DNA from: Ectocarpus siliculosus
Taxonomy: Eukaryota > Sar > Phaeophyceae > Ectocarpales > Ectocarpaceae
Length of the DNA: 64,000 nt
NCBI GenBank assembly: GCA_000310025.1
Contig: FN649728.1
Location: 5,564,761 to 5,628,760, forward strand
Direction of reading: 5' to 3'
The notes under the pieces are model-generated. The model was not told the origin of the DNA and made no database searches. It was given only the letters and a program-made list of their open reading frames with translations. The position numbers and the translations under genes are program-made. Positions 1 through 11,536 of the stretch are shown one piece after another; positions within the stretch are counted from its first letter, which is position 1; each line of letters starts with the position of its first letter.

Positions 1-53
1 GCCATCGCCGACGACAAACACTGCAGGACTCCCGTACACTGCTCTACACGCAC

Positions 54-961
54 CAGGCGTCCAGGCTGGTCGACTGGATACCCTCGAGTCCGTTGCTGCA
101 CACGGCTCCTGTTGTGATCGTCACCGTCGTTGTTGTAGAGAAGGCAAGAGTAGTCCCAGACGTGCCAAAAGTCAAGACGACATAGGAAGGTGGTGAGGAG
201 AATACAGTATTCCACGGGTTGCTGTCATGGTTTGGCTAGACAAGCTATGACCGCAACCATCAGCAATATTTTGGTACCAGGTAAAAAACAACACAACAAA
301 CACAGGTACAGCCGCCGTGGGCATATATAGGCGGAGGGTTGGGGGGGGAGGCCCAAGCACAAAATTCTGTCTCACTGTCCAACCGATGCTGTTTACAATA
401 ACGGCCACGTTGCTGCAGGTTATCGTCAACCTGGAGAATGACACGGATACGAAGACTGTCAAGTGTTCGAGGAAACGAGTGTCACAAAACAGAGGTAGTA
501 TTTTAGTACAGCTGTTTCCCCCCGCACCAAGTACGTATGAATAGTAGTTCAAACTCCGACGACCAAAGAGGTCAGCCAAATAAATTAAACAGCCAAGTAA
601 AATCTTTTCATTTGTCCTGCAGGCCTCGTCACCTCAGAAAAAACGAAATCATATACATCTGGGTTACAGCAGTATCGTGATTTTCCTTGTTGAAAGCCAA
701 CATTAACGCCAAAACAGCCACGGAAACTTCAGTAAGGTTGGTATAGATCCATCCACAAGCGAACTCAAGGGTAACGACGGCCTGCGCTTCGGGTAAATGT
801 GCACACACTAGTACTTTGGTGGTATCATTTTTTATTCGAACTCAATAGTACTGCTGTTGTAGCGGATGAGCAGCCGTCTCACCTGCGGGAGTCATGGTGC
901 CCACGAGAAGCGCGATGGCCACGCACACCAGAGCGGTGAAGCTCATCGCCTTGCCCAACAT
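54..961 (-). CDS. Partial gene, small secreted cysteine-containing protein (5' part)
   Basis: Two exons are visible: 961 down to 883 and 108 down to 54. Exon 1 starts at an ATG with A at -3 and encodes a hydrophobic leader (begins MLGKAMSFTALVC, ends TMTPAG) typical of a signal peptide, then a GTGAGA donor. Exon 2 follows a CACAACAG acceptor in matching phase (1+2) and reads AVCSNGLEGIQSTSLDAW before a GTGCGT donor. A further acceptor (CTGCAG) just left of exon 2 would give an intron of only about 33 bp, so the next exon probably lies outside the window. The NGLEGI stretch followed by Cys resembles, from memory, small Cys-rich secreted proteins of brown algae; this is inference. Function unknown. 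The leader and phase agreement make a real gene likely, but most of the protein is missing. Confidence 0.5.
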
Positions 962-1973
962 GATGACGACAAGGGGTGGTCGGTCTGAGGGCGTGTGGAG
1001 AAAAAAAAACTGGACGGAGGGCCAAGAGCAGCAGCAGTAGCGGTCCGGGGAACGGATGACGTAAATCTTTGAGAAAACGAGGATTTCCAGTGTTGGACAG
1101 AAATTAACTGATTGAAGAAATCGCAGCAAAAACGATCACGGTGACGGGTGCAAGGGGGGTTTGGCGGCGAGGCCAGGACCACAAGGTGGCAGCATTTTAT
1201 TCCTCGTGAGCAGACAAACGGGAACCAGTACCCTTGCTTCCCAAGACAAACGTGTATTGGGAAAATGATGGGAAAAACATGTTTTATTCTGTCCGGTGGC
1301 CACGCAAGGCGCTTGCAGCAGTTGTGCGAGTTCCTCGGATTCCTGCATTAAGCAAGGCAAAATATGTCTCGAAACACCCGGGTGAGGTGTGTTGTGATTA
1401 CCACGGCGGCTTTCGAAGAACACTCTCAAGTGCGCAGCAGCAGCGAACTTTGGCTTCCGTGTTCCAGGGGAAGTATATTGCAGGCCAACTGGTACTTCAA
1501 AAATACCATACGGAAAAAACCGCCGGGAGGCGGAGGAACAACAGAGTACAGCAGTAGATGGCCCGACACCACACCGCGGACGCATGACTGACAGGTTGTG
1601 TCAATCTGCCGAGGCCGATCAAGGCCAGGCAGTTGCAGCAGTAGCCTCGGCGACACGCATACCCCTTGCACAGAAACAGCAAAGGGGGAAGGTGTCTAGC
1701 TAGCGCCGAGAGGTGGGGTAGTCAGAAGTTGGGGTGATGAAGTAAGTAATGAAGAGGCAGCAGGCTGCCTTTTTCCGAAGTTCTGGCCCAAGTTCGAACC
1801 GAGGAGCGCGTTACATACTGCTTCCCACACATTTCAACTGAATCTTCAGGCGTTCTGACTGATCATTGATTGATCATTTGCAAATGCTGGTGTAGTGGCA
1901 AAGTCGTGGAGTTGCCGCCCTGCAGCCCTTCGCGCCGTGTATTGGCAAGTCCATAGGTAGGTGTGTCTAGAAT

Positions 1974-2031
1974 ATTAATTAGCACCCGCGCTAACCGGCT
2001 GACCAAAGAAGAGACGTCGGTGATAGCGAGT
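1974..2031 (+). repeat. Single copy of the CCGCGCTAACCGGCTGACC dispersed repeat
   Basis: Contains CCGCGCTAACCGGCTGACCA followed by an A-rich stretch and GACGTCGGT. The same core recurs at 37325-37612, 52338-52400 and seven times at 54223-54745. Confidence 0.6.
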
Positions 2032-2084
2032 AGTATCAAGGTCTCGGGAATAATGGGGCAATCCATGCCAAATCATGAATCTCT

Positions 2085-2153
2085 CCACGTATGTATGTAC
2101 ATGAACGTATGTGTGCGTGCATACATACATACATTATATACATACATACATAT
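2085..2153. repeat. GTAT/ATAC microsatellite
   Basis: Interrupted tetranucleotide runs of GTAT, then ATAC. The two halves are complementary, so the stretch can fold into an imperfect hairpin. Confidence 0.7.
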
Positions 2154-4562
2154 GTGTTCTTTCGCAGCACCACACATACACTCGCCCGAACGTAGGAAGC
2201 CACTGCTGCAAAAAGCAGAGGGCAGCAAAAGGGAGGGGTATTGCAAGCCCTGCCGAAGCCCAGATATCGAGGATATCGTGGTTGCTGCGTCTCCCAACAA
2301 TCTGAAAATCGTTCCCCAACCAAGATCCAGCAGTCATTGTGTCAGCAGCTATTATACAACGAACGCTACAACATCACTTCTACTACTGCTGTAGACGAGT
2401 AACATATATATATCAGCAACACATCCACACTCGTAGCGCCACACATACCCTCGCCCGAACCTAGGAAACCACGAGGTACAGGTGTGTGCTGGTGGATGTG
2501 CTTGTTTGAAAAACACAGGAGCTCTAGAGAGCTGGCAGGGCACATTTCGGGGGGACAGAGAACAGAGAAGTACAGAAGTATACAATTACCCATTGAATTG
2601 CTCAAATACCAGCTGCAGCAGTAGTTGTATCGGTCTTCACTTGTCTTCACTGATCATTTTACGCTCTTTGGACTCATCATTCACAATATACCGAAAATAG
2701 ACTAGTTGAGGCAGCTAGACAACTGATCATTTCAAAGTCTACACAGCTAACCTGCCCTACTGCCCGCAGCGCGACCACCCATCAACCCTTCTACGACCCT
2801 GTCTGTGGCCACCACCCTGTCGCCGGCTTCCCTCATGGCCTACCGGTCGAGATGGCTGTTGCGTGTGCAGAAGTACACTGACTGGTGTCTTTCTCTGTAT
2901 TTCTCTCCGCGCGCTCTCGCTCTCATATATTTGTTGTTGGCGCAAAAACAAAAACCTGACAGTCCAGCCTAGACCCTTGTTTGGGACGGAGCATCAACAC
3001 AACAACGGTGACACAATCGGGACTGCCTGGAAGCACGGAGTAGTAAACTGCACGGCTCTCGTCCCTTGTAGCGACCCTATCTATCTCGACCTCGATTTCA
3101 CGACCAGGCAACAGGCAGGTTTGTCAGCAGCTTGATTGATGCTGGCGCTGCAAGAAAAAAAAACTCTTCTCTTCTCTGCCCCCGTGGGCGCGCTCCTCAT
3201 GAAACGGGCGGCCACTGCTGTCGTTTGCTTTTCGCCAAAGAAAACGTTAAGCAACATGAGCCTGCTGCTGTATTCAAGAGCACACACTGGCCGGACCAAG
3301 CTAGGTTGGCGCTGCCCTGCTATCATGAGCGCGTAACCGGGGAACTTGTGCTCCGCGGGGTCAACTGCTGGTGCCCTGGGGGTCCAACCGCTGCTATAGT
3401 CTATGGGGTGTCAAAAAAAATTTCAGCGCTTGCACCTCTCTCTCTCTCTGTGCGTATAAAAGAACATCATCATGTGCTTGTCGCGCTTCGGTGATGCGAT
3501 GCTGCCGGAGAAAACGGAAGCCCCTAGTAGTATCATACCTGCCGTGCGACGTCTATGTAGCCCATCGCATAGACAGGCAGCTCCAATCCTGTGAGCTCGA
3601 CATCTATCTATCTATCTTCTGAGGACAACAGAACACGCCCTTTAGCGCCAACGTTCTTTGGCGTGGGCGAGGCTGTGCAAACCCGACATTTATTTCTCGA
3701 AAAAACAACTGGCTACGTAGTAACAGCTGCAACAACACAACAACAACACCCCTTTTCCCCTGCCCGTAACATCAAACTCCATACCCTGCAAGTACACACG
3801 GTTCACCTGGTGCTCAGGAATCAAGCGGTCGAGGTCGATAGGACTACTACTAGTAGAGCGCTAGAGCCGCGTCAGGTTGATTTGTTGTGTGCGCCGGGGG
3901 TCTCTCCCTCCTACAAAGCGGTATTATTGCGCGTGCTCGCGCTCTTCAACTTTTCAAACGCAGGCATACCTCGCTGGTGATTGGTTGGAATTTCTACGGT
4001 CCCGTTTTGTTATGCTCATGAATCTGGAGTGCTATTTGAGGCAAGGAAAACGAAGGAGGATTCGGTAAAACCGTGAATAATCCGTGGTTTGTGGAAGCGT
4101 TCCGGAAACTTCGTGAAAGAAGAGCGGCGAGAGACAAAAAAAGGTACACGGGGGTATATATAGCTATGTACAGGGTACAGAGAAGAGAGAGAGGTTGGCA
4201 GAAGCTTTTGGGATCCTTGGGAAGCCGAGGACCTCGAAGGGAAAAACGTTGCATCGCCCGCAAAGGCAGTGCAGCAAACCAGCAGCGAGAGAAAAGAGTT
4301 TTCGTTTGGGACTTGATCGAATTTCCCACCCACCCACCCTGTCGCTCAAGAGAGGAGGGATCAATGGGAAGAGAAAAATCTGTGTAGTACCGCCAAATTT
4401 ATTTGTTCTTCTCCAATTTGCGTTGATTTTTGTGTTTTCTTGTCAAGAGATATGACCTGGGCATAGACGTCGGGTTGGCCCGATAAGTGATACCTGGTGA
4501 GACCTGGTTCGGCTCATAGGCTGGAAATTGGTTTTGATATTTCTTGGTTTCGGCGTTTATTT

Positions 4563-4745
4563 CTGATTTCTTGCCGTTTTTTTTTATTTTTCTTAATATG
4601 ACAGAACGAATCCATCTCTATCATAGAAAAGAGTCTGAGACAGCTAAGCAATGAATTCATAGCGTCAGAAAGTACTTGTATGTCTACGGTTTCCCAGACA
4701 GCATATAATATAGGGACATCTTCCCTGCGGGTAACAGACAGGCTC
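4563..4745 (+). repeat. Dispersed repeat (AATCCATCTCTAT..GGGACATCT family), copy 1
   Basis: Begins near a T-rich run and TTAATATGACA, contains AATCCATCTCTATC, AGAGTCTGAGACAG and CAGAAAGTAC, and ends near GGGACATCTTCCCTGCGGGTAAC. A close copy is at 23843-23995; more diverged ones are at 50483-50745 and 62330-62470. It has no coding capacity and is probably non-autonomous. Confidence 0.7.
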
Positions 4746-4859
4746 AACAAGACAGTTTGGTAGCTTTTTCTAACATAATGCTGCTGGGATTGCGCCAAGC
4801 TGTTGACCTCAAAGAATACAGACGGCCGTGTGTTCTTTCATTCTTCACCATGCTGCTGT

Positions 4860-5945
4860 CGGTGTTTTTTGACAACTTCAACCTATCTCGGAACATGAAT
4901 TTTGAAGAAGAAATGACAACCGGCCGAAAATAATCCGGAATGAATGCTGCGCGGAGGGCGGCCCGCTGGAAATGTGACGCTTGAAGAATGGAGAGCTCGT
5001 TGCCGAAACAAAAAATGTATGCGGTGTACATATACTTGAACGGGTGCTGGTAGGCAGTGGAGGGTGCTCTCGGGGGAGTGAGAGGAAGGGGCGCGAAATG
5101 TGGCGCTTGGTGGTAGTAAGTGGAAGGCGCTGTGGGCGGAGTGAGAGGAGGGGGGCAATGAGAGCAGGGGGGGAGCGCGTGTGCGAGGGAGAGAGAGGGA
5201 GAGAGCTGCGCAAGTTGCAGGTGTCGGAAAAGCGGCGAATCGGAGAAAGCAGGCGGACAATCCAACGGCGGGAAAACGGAAATAAGCCGAACAAATCCCG
5301 AGAGCGAGATCCAGACACAGCGAGAGATAGACTTGATGTGATCGCAAAGAAAGGAGTGCGAGAGATTCAGACAGAGAGCGAAACGAAGAGCGATATGCCT
5401 CGTGTAATGGGAAGAGCCGCAAAGGAGTTCCTGAGTCTCAGACAGAGAGAGATCGAAGGGACAGACAAGCCGATGTGTAATCTGATGGAAATCGGAAAAG
5501 AGACCGGTCGGTGTGTAAAAATGCCCCGGAAAGCGGAAAGACAGCAGTAGTCTAAATCCAAGTGAAATATGATACTGGTCTGTCAGGGCTCGAGAAAACC
5601 GATCTTTGAACGGAGAGCGGCCCGCTGCAAATTGGCCTGTCTGTGGAAGAAGAGACGAAAATACGTGAAAAGACATGTGAGCATAGAGCGGTGGAAGACA
5701 GACAGACAGTGAGACAGAGAGAGACACAGGCAACACGTATATAGGGAGTATAGGGAGAGAAACAACCTTGTGTGGTCGTACTTGACACGCGCGCTCCACA
5801 CCTGATCGAGAAACCGCGGAGCGAAAACATGCCCCGAGAAGCGGAAAGACAGTACTCTAAATCCAAGTGAAATCTGATGCTGGTCTGTCAGGGCTCGAGA
5901 AAACCGATCTTTGAACGGAGAGCGGCCCGCTGGAAATGCGAAACA
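4860..5945 (-). repeat. GA-rich interspersed element (reverse of the 57-kb copy)
   Basis: On the minus strand this matches 56990-57800: both have GCTGGTAGGCAGTGGAGGGTG (or its complement), the GAGCTC..CTTGAAG..GGCCCGCTGGAAATG stretch and repeated short TCTCTC segments. Internally, 5523-5632 and 5831-5937 are direct duplicates 308 bp apart, both with TCAGGGCTCGAGAAAACCG and GGAGAGCGGCCCGCTG. A 351-codon minus frame runs through it, but its Ser/Leu/Phe/Pro composition is simply what CT-rich DNA encodes. Confidence 0.65.
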
Positions 5946-6333
5946 CTCGAAAGTTACGCCGAACACAACTGATAGAACTGTTAAACTGAAGAACTGTTAC
6001 AGCAGTCAGTCTAGATCCGTAAAGTTTAATATTCGTACAATACACCCCCCCCCGGCGTTTGTTTGTCGTCCTCCGGACCACGTACTACATACCGCAGAGA
6101 GATGCAGCACACAAAGCTGATCATGAGAAACAAACATGAGCGAGATAGCGAGATGCATGTGATGTGTTCCGAGTTCCCAGAGCCAGTTTTTTCTGTCGCA
6201 ATGAATGCCGCATGTTGTCGGCTTCAGTCTTCTCATTTATTTCCGGAAGTGGTTAACAGTAAACAGTCCACCAAACACACTCATCATGCACCATCGCTAA
6301 AGTAAGTAAGTGCACGAGAGGTAGGAACATGGG

Positions 6334-6434
6334 GATGTACTGCATGTATGTATGTATGTATGTATGTGTATGTTACCTGCTATAGATACACGTAGTACAC
6401 GATCCGCGATACATACATACATGCATGCATGCAG
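6334..6434. repeat. TATG / ATGC microsatellite pair
   Basis: A GTAT run near 6341-6367, then about 40 bp on a complementary CATA/CATG run at 6411-6433. The runs can pair with each other. Confidence 0.65.
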
Positions 6435-6464
6435 TAACGTGCGTCACGTGCACGCGGTTCGCTG

Positions 6465-6900
6465 ACAGACGACCTTTTTTTTCCGTTCCTGATTTCTATG
6501 TGATGATCACGCTCTCTCAGCTGTATAATATAACACGCTGTGCTTTCTAGAGCAGTACACAGTAGTTCTCGCTTTGTCTCTCTCTGGGCTCGGTCTCTCT
6601 CGCTCTATTTATTTTTTTCTCTCTCTCGGCCTATGGCTCTCTAGTATCTCTCCGATTCTTTCCGGGGAATCTTTGCGATTCGTTCCTGTTGCCACAGAAG
6701 GCTTTTCGGTACTACTCCCCTCTCCTTTTGTGCCCCGCGCAGACAGCCGCCCGACGCTCACACGTAGCTTCTTCGTGTTCCGTGTTGGGGTGTGTACACG
6801 ACGACACGCTGTTCTTTCCCAACAGAACAATACAAAGCAGCGGAGTGCTTTCTCAATACATTACATGCGTGTTCCAATACATGCATGCGTGGCAAGGGCG
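6465..6900 (+). repeat. CT-rich interspersed element, second part
   Basis: Matches 57830-58262 along its whole length. Shared blocks include TTCCGTTCCTGATTTCT, TCTCAGCTGTATAA, AACACGCTGTGCTTTCTAGA, TTTCCGGGGAATCTTTGCGA, TTGTGCCCCGCGCAGACA and TTTCTCAATACAT. Just past the shared block, 6873-6890 reads TCCAATACATGCATGCG, apparently the empty version of the site where the element at 58269-59214 sits. Confidence 0.75.
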
Positions 6901-7438
6901 CTACAAAAAAACAAATTCCGACACCTAACCCCCAAAACTTTTTTTTGGGGCCCTCCGGCGGGGGGGGGGGGTACGAAGGTCCCATCTCCCCCCCCCAAAC
7001 GCCACACAATTTCCTATATAAACAAGTCCATAGTAAATCCTATATATAAAGTGGGCACATTTCATGCAAGGGGGTAGTACAATCCACGTAGCCCCTGCTC
7101 CAGAGTACCGCAGCCCGCAGCCGCGGTACCGTCCGTAGCAGAGGAGCGAGGGAGAGCGAGAGCTTGGGGAGAGTGGTCACGATGAGCACAGTCTCCGTGG
7201 GGATTCCTATCAACAACCCCCTTCGACAAGACGGCTGGCTAAACCGCGTCTGCCGAGAGCGAGCGGATGGCATGGAGTTTGTTTGCCGCTGCGGACACAA
7301 CTAACTTCGGCGACGGTTCAGGAGTCGACGAGGGCACCGCCTTGCAGCATGAGGCTTCGCACAAGCACGAAGAGTGAGTGTAGATGAGGGCCATTTTGTG
7401 AGATTGCCTTGGTTTCATTATATAGTATAATCTGCCTC

Positions 7439-7469
<31 letters not shown>
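7439..7469 (+). repeat. (CAG)n microsatellite
   Basis: About ten CAG/GCA triplets in a row. No exon is evident around it. Confidence 0.8.
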
Positions 7470-7811
7470 TCGCAAGAACAACACACACAACAACCCACAC
7501 CAAGGTTGGACGCAACCAAGAGTGCGCGAATGCGGAGCCATTTGGACTGCTCACTTGTGCTTACCAACATTTCAAGACCTCACAAAACCCGTTACTTTGT
7601 CTATCCTCGCCGCACGTATGTCGCGCAAAGTATCAATGCGTGCATGCAGCTTTGTCGATGTGTGCGAATGCGTCGCCTACTACGGTACGCAACTTGACAC
7701 AGTATGTAGAGCTGAACGATTAGATAATTATTCCGTTTCTCAACGGCGGATCAATCAATATTTATTCACATCCGCAGGCGTGGTGCTGAAGCTAAGCGTC
7801 AGAGGAATACA

Positions 7812-9003
7812 ATGCTGAGGTTTTTTAATCCGACGATCACTACGGGCGGCGGGAAGGGGTCGAGGGACGTGATGGATCGCAGCGGTGGCGCAAGCAGTGA
7901 CGTTGAGGTGGTTACGACGGGAGTTGCAGGCGGGCGTGAGGGCGGAGCAGGCGCGGGTAGCGACGCTGAGGTGGTTGCGACGGGAGTCGCAGGCGGGGGT
8001 GGAGGCGGAGCGGGCGCAAGCAGTGACGTTGAGGTGCTCTCGACGGGAGTTGTGAACGGGCGTGAGGGTTGTGAGGGCGCGAGCAGCGAAATGGATGGAA
8101 CTTTCTCCGACGCTGCACACGAGAGTGGTTCGACCGATATGGTGCGCGTCCAAAACCCCCTCCGCTGCGCGGGATTGCGTCCGAATGTTCGGGAGCCTCT
8201 TCTCCAACACTACCCAGCAGCTTTGCATGGTGTCGTCAAAAAGGGGCTGTCGTGGGAGGCTCGGATAGACCCGAATGGCGTGGCTCTTTACGCCGTGGAA
8301 ACCGTCTCCCGCGGCATCCTGAGCCCAGGTTGTGCTGGAGCAGTGGAAGAACAAGGAGGCACGTGCGAGCCGTGTGTGGACTCTAAGTTTTACAGAGATT
8401 GGACCACGTAGCGAAAAAAACGCGAAATAGGAAGGCACAACTAGGAAGGCAAGACAATTTAACTGTCGTACCCTCATTCCACCACATATGTACTTTTTAT
8501 TAATTTGATTGTTCCCTCTGCACCCCTTCCGTCTTAGAGCAGATCTGGTTCAACGATCATCGTTGGAGCCAGAAGATTCAAGGTTGAAGCACCTTGCTCT
8601 AGTTTTGTTGACTCCTCACCAGCAACGAGGCAGGCTGACGCGGTGGAAGAAGTTCGAAGTGCAGAAACTGCACACTTTGAACCAACTCAGGAGGTGCGCG
8701 GCTTTGCATGGTCGTGTTGCACTCGCGAAGAGTATCTTCATTTACTTGGCAGACAACGAAGTGAATGGCATTCGAAGGTTGATGGCTCAAGCGCGGCGAG
8801 ACGGCTTGTCGCTGAGTGGTACCATGCATAGGTTAGAGCAGGCGGTGAATGGCAAGTATAGTGCCAAAGGGTTCAGCGAGGATGAGTTTGACTGGGCAAT
8901 ACTGGAGGGGCTTCGGGGAATAATAAGTACCATCCAAGACAAATTGCTATTATTTGTGGATGGATGGGTGTTGCACGCGGCGAAGGTGATTCCACCGCCG
9001 TAG
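7812..9003 (+). CDS. Two-exon protein with 21-residue repeats; possibly transposon-derived
   Basis: Exon 1 is 7812-8407 and exon 2 is 8538-9003; the 130-bp intron has GTAGCG..CTTAG borders and keeps phase, giving DWTTADLVQRSS at the join. The N-terminus has three 21-residue repeats (GASSDVEVVTTGVAGG-like). Next comes a segment with spaced Cys residues (RCAGL, SPGCAG, GTCEPC), YPAALH and W, then a basic helical part and a C-terminal part with GKYSAKGFSEDEFDWAILEG. The Cys-rich-then-helical order recalls repetitive proteins of DNA-transposon type in fungi and stramenopiles, but this is a weak impression from memory. The stop at 9001 overlaps a possible donor (GCC|GTAGGC), so a further exon cannot be excluded. 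No terminal repeats were recognised beside it. Confidence 0.45.
7888..8076 (+). repeat. 63-bp in-frame tandem repeat (3 units plus partial)
   Basis: Units start with GCGC at 7888, 7951, 8014 and 8077, exactly 63 bp apart, and each encodes a variant of GASSDVEVVTTGVAGGREGG. The frame is kept in every unit. Confidence 0.85.
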
Positions 9004-9430
9004 GCTCATCGACAGCCCCTCTTCGGTATGTTGCCGGCTTGAGTAAGCTTGGAATGATGACGTTTCGACGCATGGGTATGTGTCATTTGGTTGTGTCCTT
9101 TCGCCACATTCGACCGAGGTCAAATGTCGTGGACTTGTCGCAGAGGCTTGGAGAAGTTCTAAGTTTCTTGTGTAGCTGAGGGGTTGTCCCCAAGCACTAC
9201 TGCTGTACTTCAAGAGTTGAAAACCAAATAAGAAGTGTCCCCAGCCCATCACAGCTTATTTCAGTACATAAAGTAGCAATTACACCTTCCGAGTAACAAG
9301 GTCCTGCTTGAACGTCGTGCCGTAAACACCACCACACGCACAAGCACACGCAATGGAGAAGGAGAAACTCAAAAAAGAAAGTCTGTACGAAAATATTCCA
9401 AAAAAAAAAAACGTTTTTCACACCCCTCCC

Positions 9431-9948
9431 GGGGGGGGGGGGTGTACTCATAGTCGTGCATGCCGTAGTCGTTTGACCATTGACCTCGCATCCCTACAAA
9501 GCCGGGACGGAGCACGCCGGGTTCTCACCGGACCAGGCTCTCAAATCACCAAGCGCGAAGCGCCGTGAGGTATTTGGCGAGTCGCATGAAGGGTGAGCTG
9601 CATCCTGCTGAGGGTGTTCGGCATCTTGTGCTTACTTCCTTGCGTACGGATGACAGCTACGTATGACTTATTTATTTTCTGGTGCTTTCACTTCCAGAGA
9701 CAGTTGTAAGCACTGTGTAACTGTCTCGAGGAAGCTTGACCATTTCAACACAACGTGGTGCGATCATCCCCCGTTGCGCGGAGTGAGGGTTCTCGACCCC
9801 GCACAACATGATCTACTCGACCACCATTATGGTTACCGCCAAAAAAAAAACCGAGGTAAAAAAATAAAAACGGTAACCTGGTTGTCGAGTTCACGAAGTG
9901 AATTGGCTTGTTTTACAACGTCGTTGCCAAGCGCCGGGGGGGGGGGGA
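9431..9948 (+). repeat. G-tract-bounded dispersed element, full copy A
   Basis: Starts with 12 G followed by GTGTACTCATAGTCGTGCATG and ends ...CGTTGCCAAGCGCC plus 13 G. Landmarks: GACCATTGACCTCGCATCCC, CGGAGCACGCCGGGTTCTCA, GACAGCTACGTATGACTTA, and near the right end an A-rich hairpin with arms GGTTACCG and CGGTAACC. Full copies are at 43388-43959 (reverse) and 58418-59019; end fragments lie near 38079, 42925, 44515, 44690, 49589 and 53316. No protein is encoded. Confidence 0.85.
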
Positions 9949-10442
9949 TAGGGTTAGGTGTCGGAAAAAAAAAATTGTGCGCCCTTGCAGTCACGCAAGA
10001 TTTCACATTTTCCCACAACACCCAAGCAATGTGAAAAAGCCATAATTTCGCGTATGCACAAACATTTGAGTACGCGGCCGACGAGGGAAAGGAACGGTTC
10101 AATCCGTCTCGCGAATGAATACGATCAAGGCCAACAGTGCCGAAGGAAGGCAGACGGAAAAACTTCTGGGTGGCCTTCCGCCTGCGTGACCTCGGCTGGT
10201 GCGTCCAACATTGAACTTACCGAAAGATGACAGAACCGACGTCCGGAACTAATGGGATAATGACAACACTTGATGAACGTCATCAAAGTTATTTACTTCG
10301 GTGCGGTTTTTTCGTCATTTGGGTGGTCGCCATCTGTCCAAGTATCACACAGAGTGCAACGATGTACCGTAGTAGGCACGGTGTAATATCGTTATCTACC
10401 ACGAGGTCTTTGGTCGCACAATCATCTACATTATAGTATTTT

Positions 10443-10712
10443 TTAGTGAAATAGCTCCATGGACTTCCATAAATCTTTTCGTGAGACTCCTTTCCCTTCC
10501 ATAAAATTTTGCATGGAACTCCTTCGACTTCCATGAAATATTGGACTTCCATGGAACTCTTCATGAGGTATTTCATGGAAGTCCAAGGAGTTCCATGAAA
10601 TGCCATGAAATGTTTCATGAAAGTCCAAGGAGTTTCATGAAATGTTCCATGGAGCTCCATGAACTTCCATGAAAATTTCCGCGGAAGTCCATGAAATGTT
10701 CCATATTTCGCT
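10443..10712. repeat. TTCCATGAAA / TCCATGGAA degenerate array, left block
   Basis: About 15 variants of a near-palindromic motif (CCATGGA, TTCATGAA, TTCCATGAAA) at 15-25 bp spacing, joined by AGTCCAAGGAG-like linkers. A longer block of the same motifs is at 12386-13050. Confidence 0.8.
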
Positions 10713-10764
10713 GCAATTACATTTATCTAAGGTTTTGACGCTGGCTCTTTTCTCAAACTTTAAT

Positions 10765-11275
10765 CCAACATAATAAAGAAAGCAACCTTCCCGCAGAGTG
10801 TACCTGGTAATTAGTACTGTTATCAGTAGAGGATACCATGAAGAGACGTCGTGCGTGCTGGCACGTTCAGGTTTGCTACTGAGAGCTGAAATATCGAAGG
10901 TCGCAGCAACCTCTGAAAACAGTCCGAAATCTGCGCCGGAACCTAGCGGCATCCAACATTTATAACAGCCGTGCACACCGCCACGGACCGTAAACCCCTC
11001 AACGGAGGGTTGTCCGCAGTAGCTTGTGGCATGAACTGCTGCTGTAAACGCACAGTTCAGGAGATTGGGGTCCGTGGCGGTGAGCACGGCTGTGACAAAT
11101 GTTGGATGCCGCTAGGTTCCGGCGCAGATTTCGGACTGTTTTCAGAGACTGCTGCAACCTTCGATATTTCAGCTCCAGTAGCAAACCTAAACGTGTCAGC
11201 AGGCACGAAGCCTCTTCATGGTGTCCTCTACTGGTAACAGTACTAGTTACCAGGTACAGTCAACACAGACCTTAT
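10765..11275. repeat. ~500-bp imperfect inverted repeat (foldback)
   Basis: The left arm (about 10765-10990) is complementary to the right arm (about 11066-11275). For example GATATTTCAGCTC..AGTAGCAAACCT on the right pairs with AGGTTTGCTACTGAGAGCTGA on the left, CCGGCGCAGATTTCGGACTG with its complement near 10925, and AGTTACCAGGTAC with GTACCTGGTAATTA. The centre is about 75 bp. No coding frame is credible. Confidence 0.8.
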
Positions 11276-11536
11276 TTGAACGCCTGCCGTTTTGGCTCTT
11301 TTGACTTGGAATTAGAACAGGGCGAATTTTTATCTTGGTTTCAAAGGGGGCGTGCGGAGGTAGACGCGTGAAATGTATGTTTTTAGCAGCCTCTACTGTC
11401 GCCCTGTGCGGGATTTAACGATTTCTGCTTCTTGCGATGCGTTCCGACTGGTCTTGTGTGTCTGTTGTACAGTTTCTGGTGCTCTTGCACATGTTTTCAA
11501 AATTAGTCAACATCGAACTTGCTGTTCTGGGGGCCC

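Larger units (their letters stand above)
962..7811. other. Spacer without a supportable gene
   Basis: Open frames up to 351 codons occur but none combines family similarity, phase-consistent splice borders and a good start. 962-1960 and 2160-4560 hold nothing I can name. The rest is repeats, listed separately: a short dispersed repeat near 1974, microsatellites near 2085 and 6340, a dispersed element at 4563-4745, and CT/GA-rich interspersed DNA at 4860-5945 and 6465-6900. The promoter of the minus-strand gene at the left edge should lie just right of 961, but no motif stands out. Confidence 0.5.

Noticed and set aside
4744-5799. 351-codon open frame on the minus strand
   Set aside because: It lies in a CT-rich interspersed repeat, is dominated by Ser, Leu, Phe and Pro as that composition dictates, overlaps other long frames in the same DNA, and has no recognisable domain.
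7755-8477. 240-codon frame antisense to the repeat protein
   Set aside because: It mirrors the 63-bp repeat on the other strand, has no intron-consistent continuation, and the plus-strand reading is better supported.
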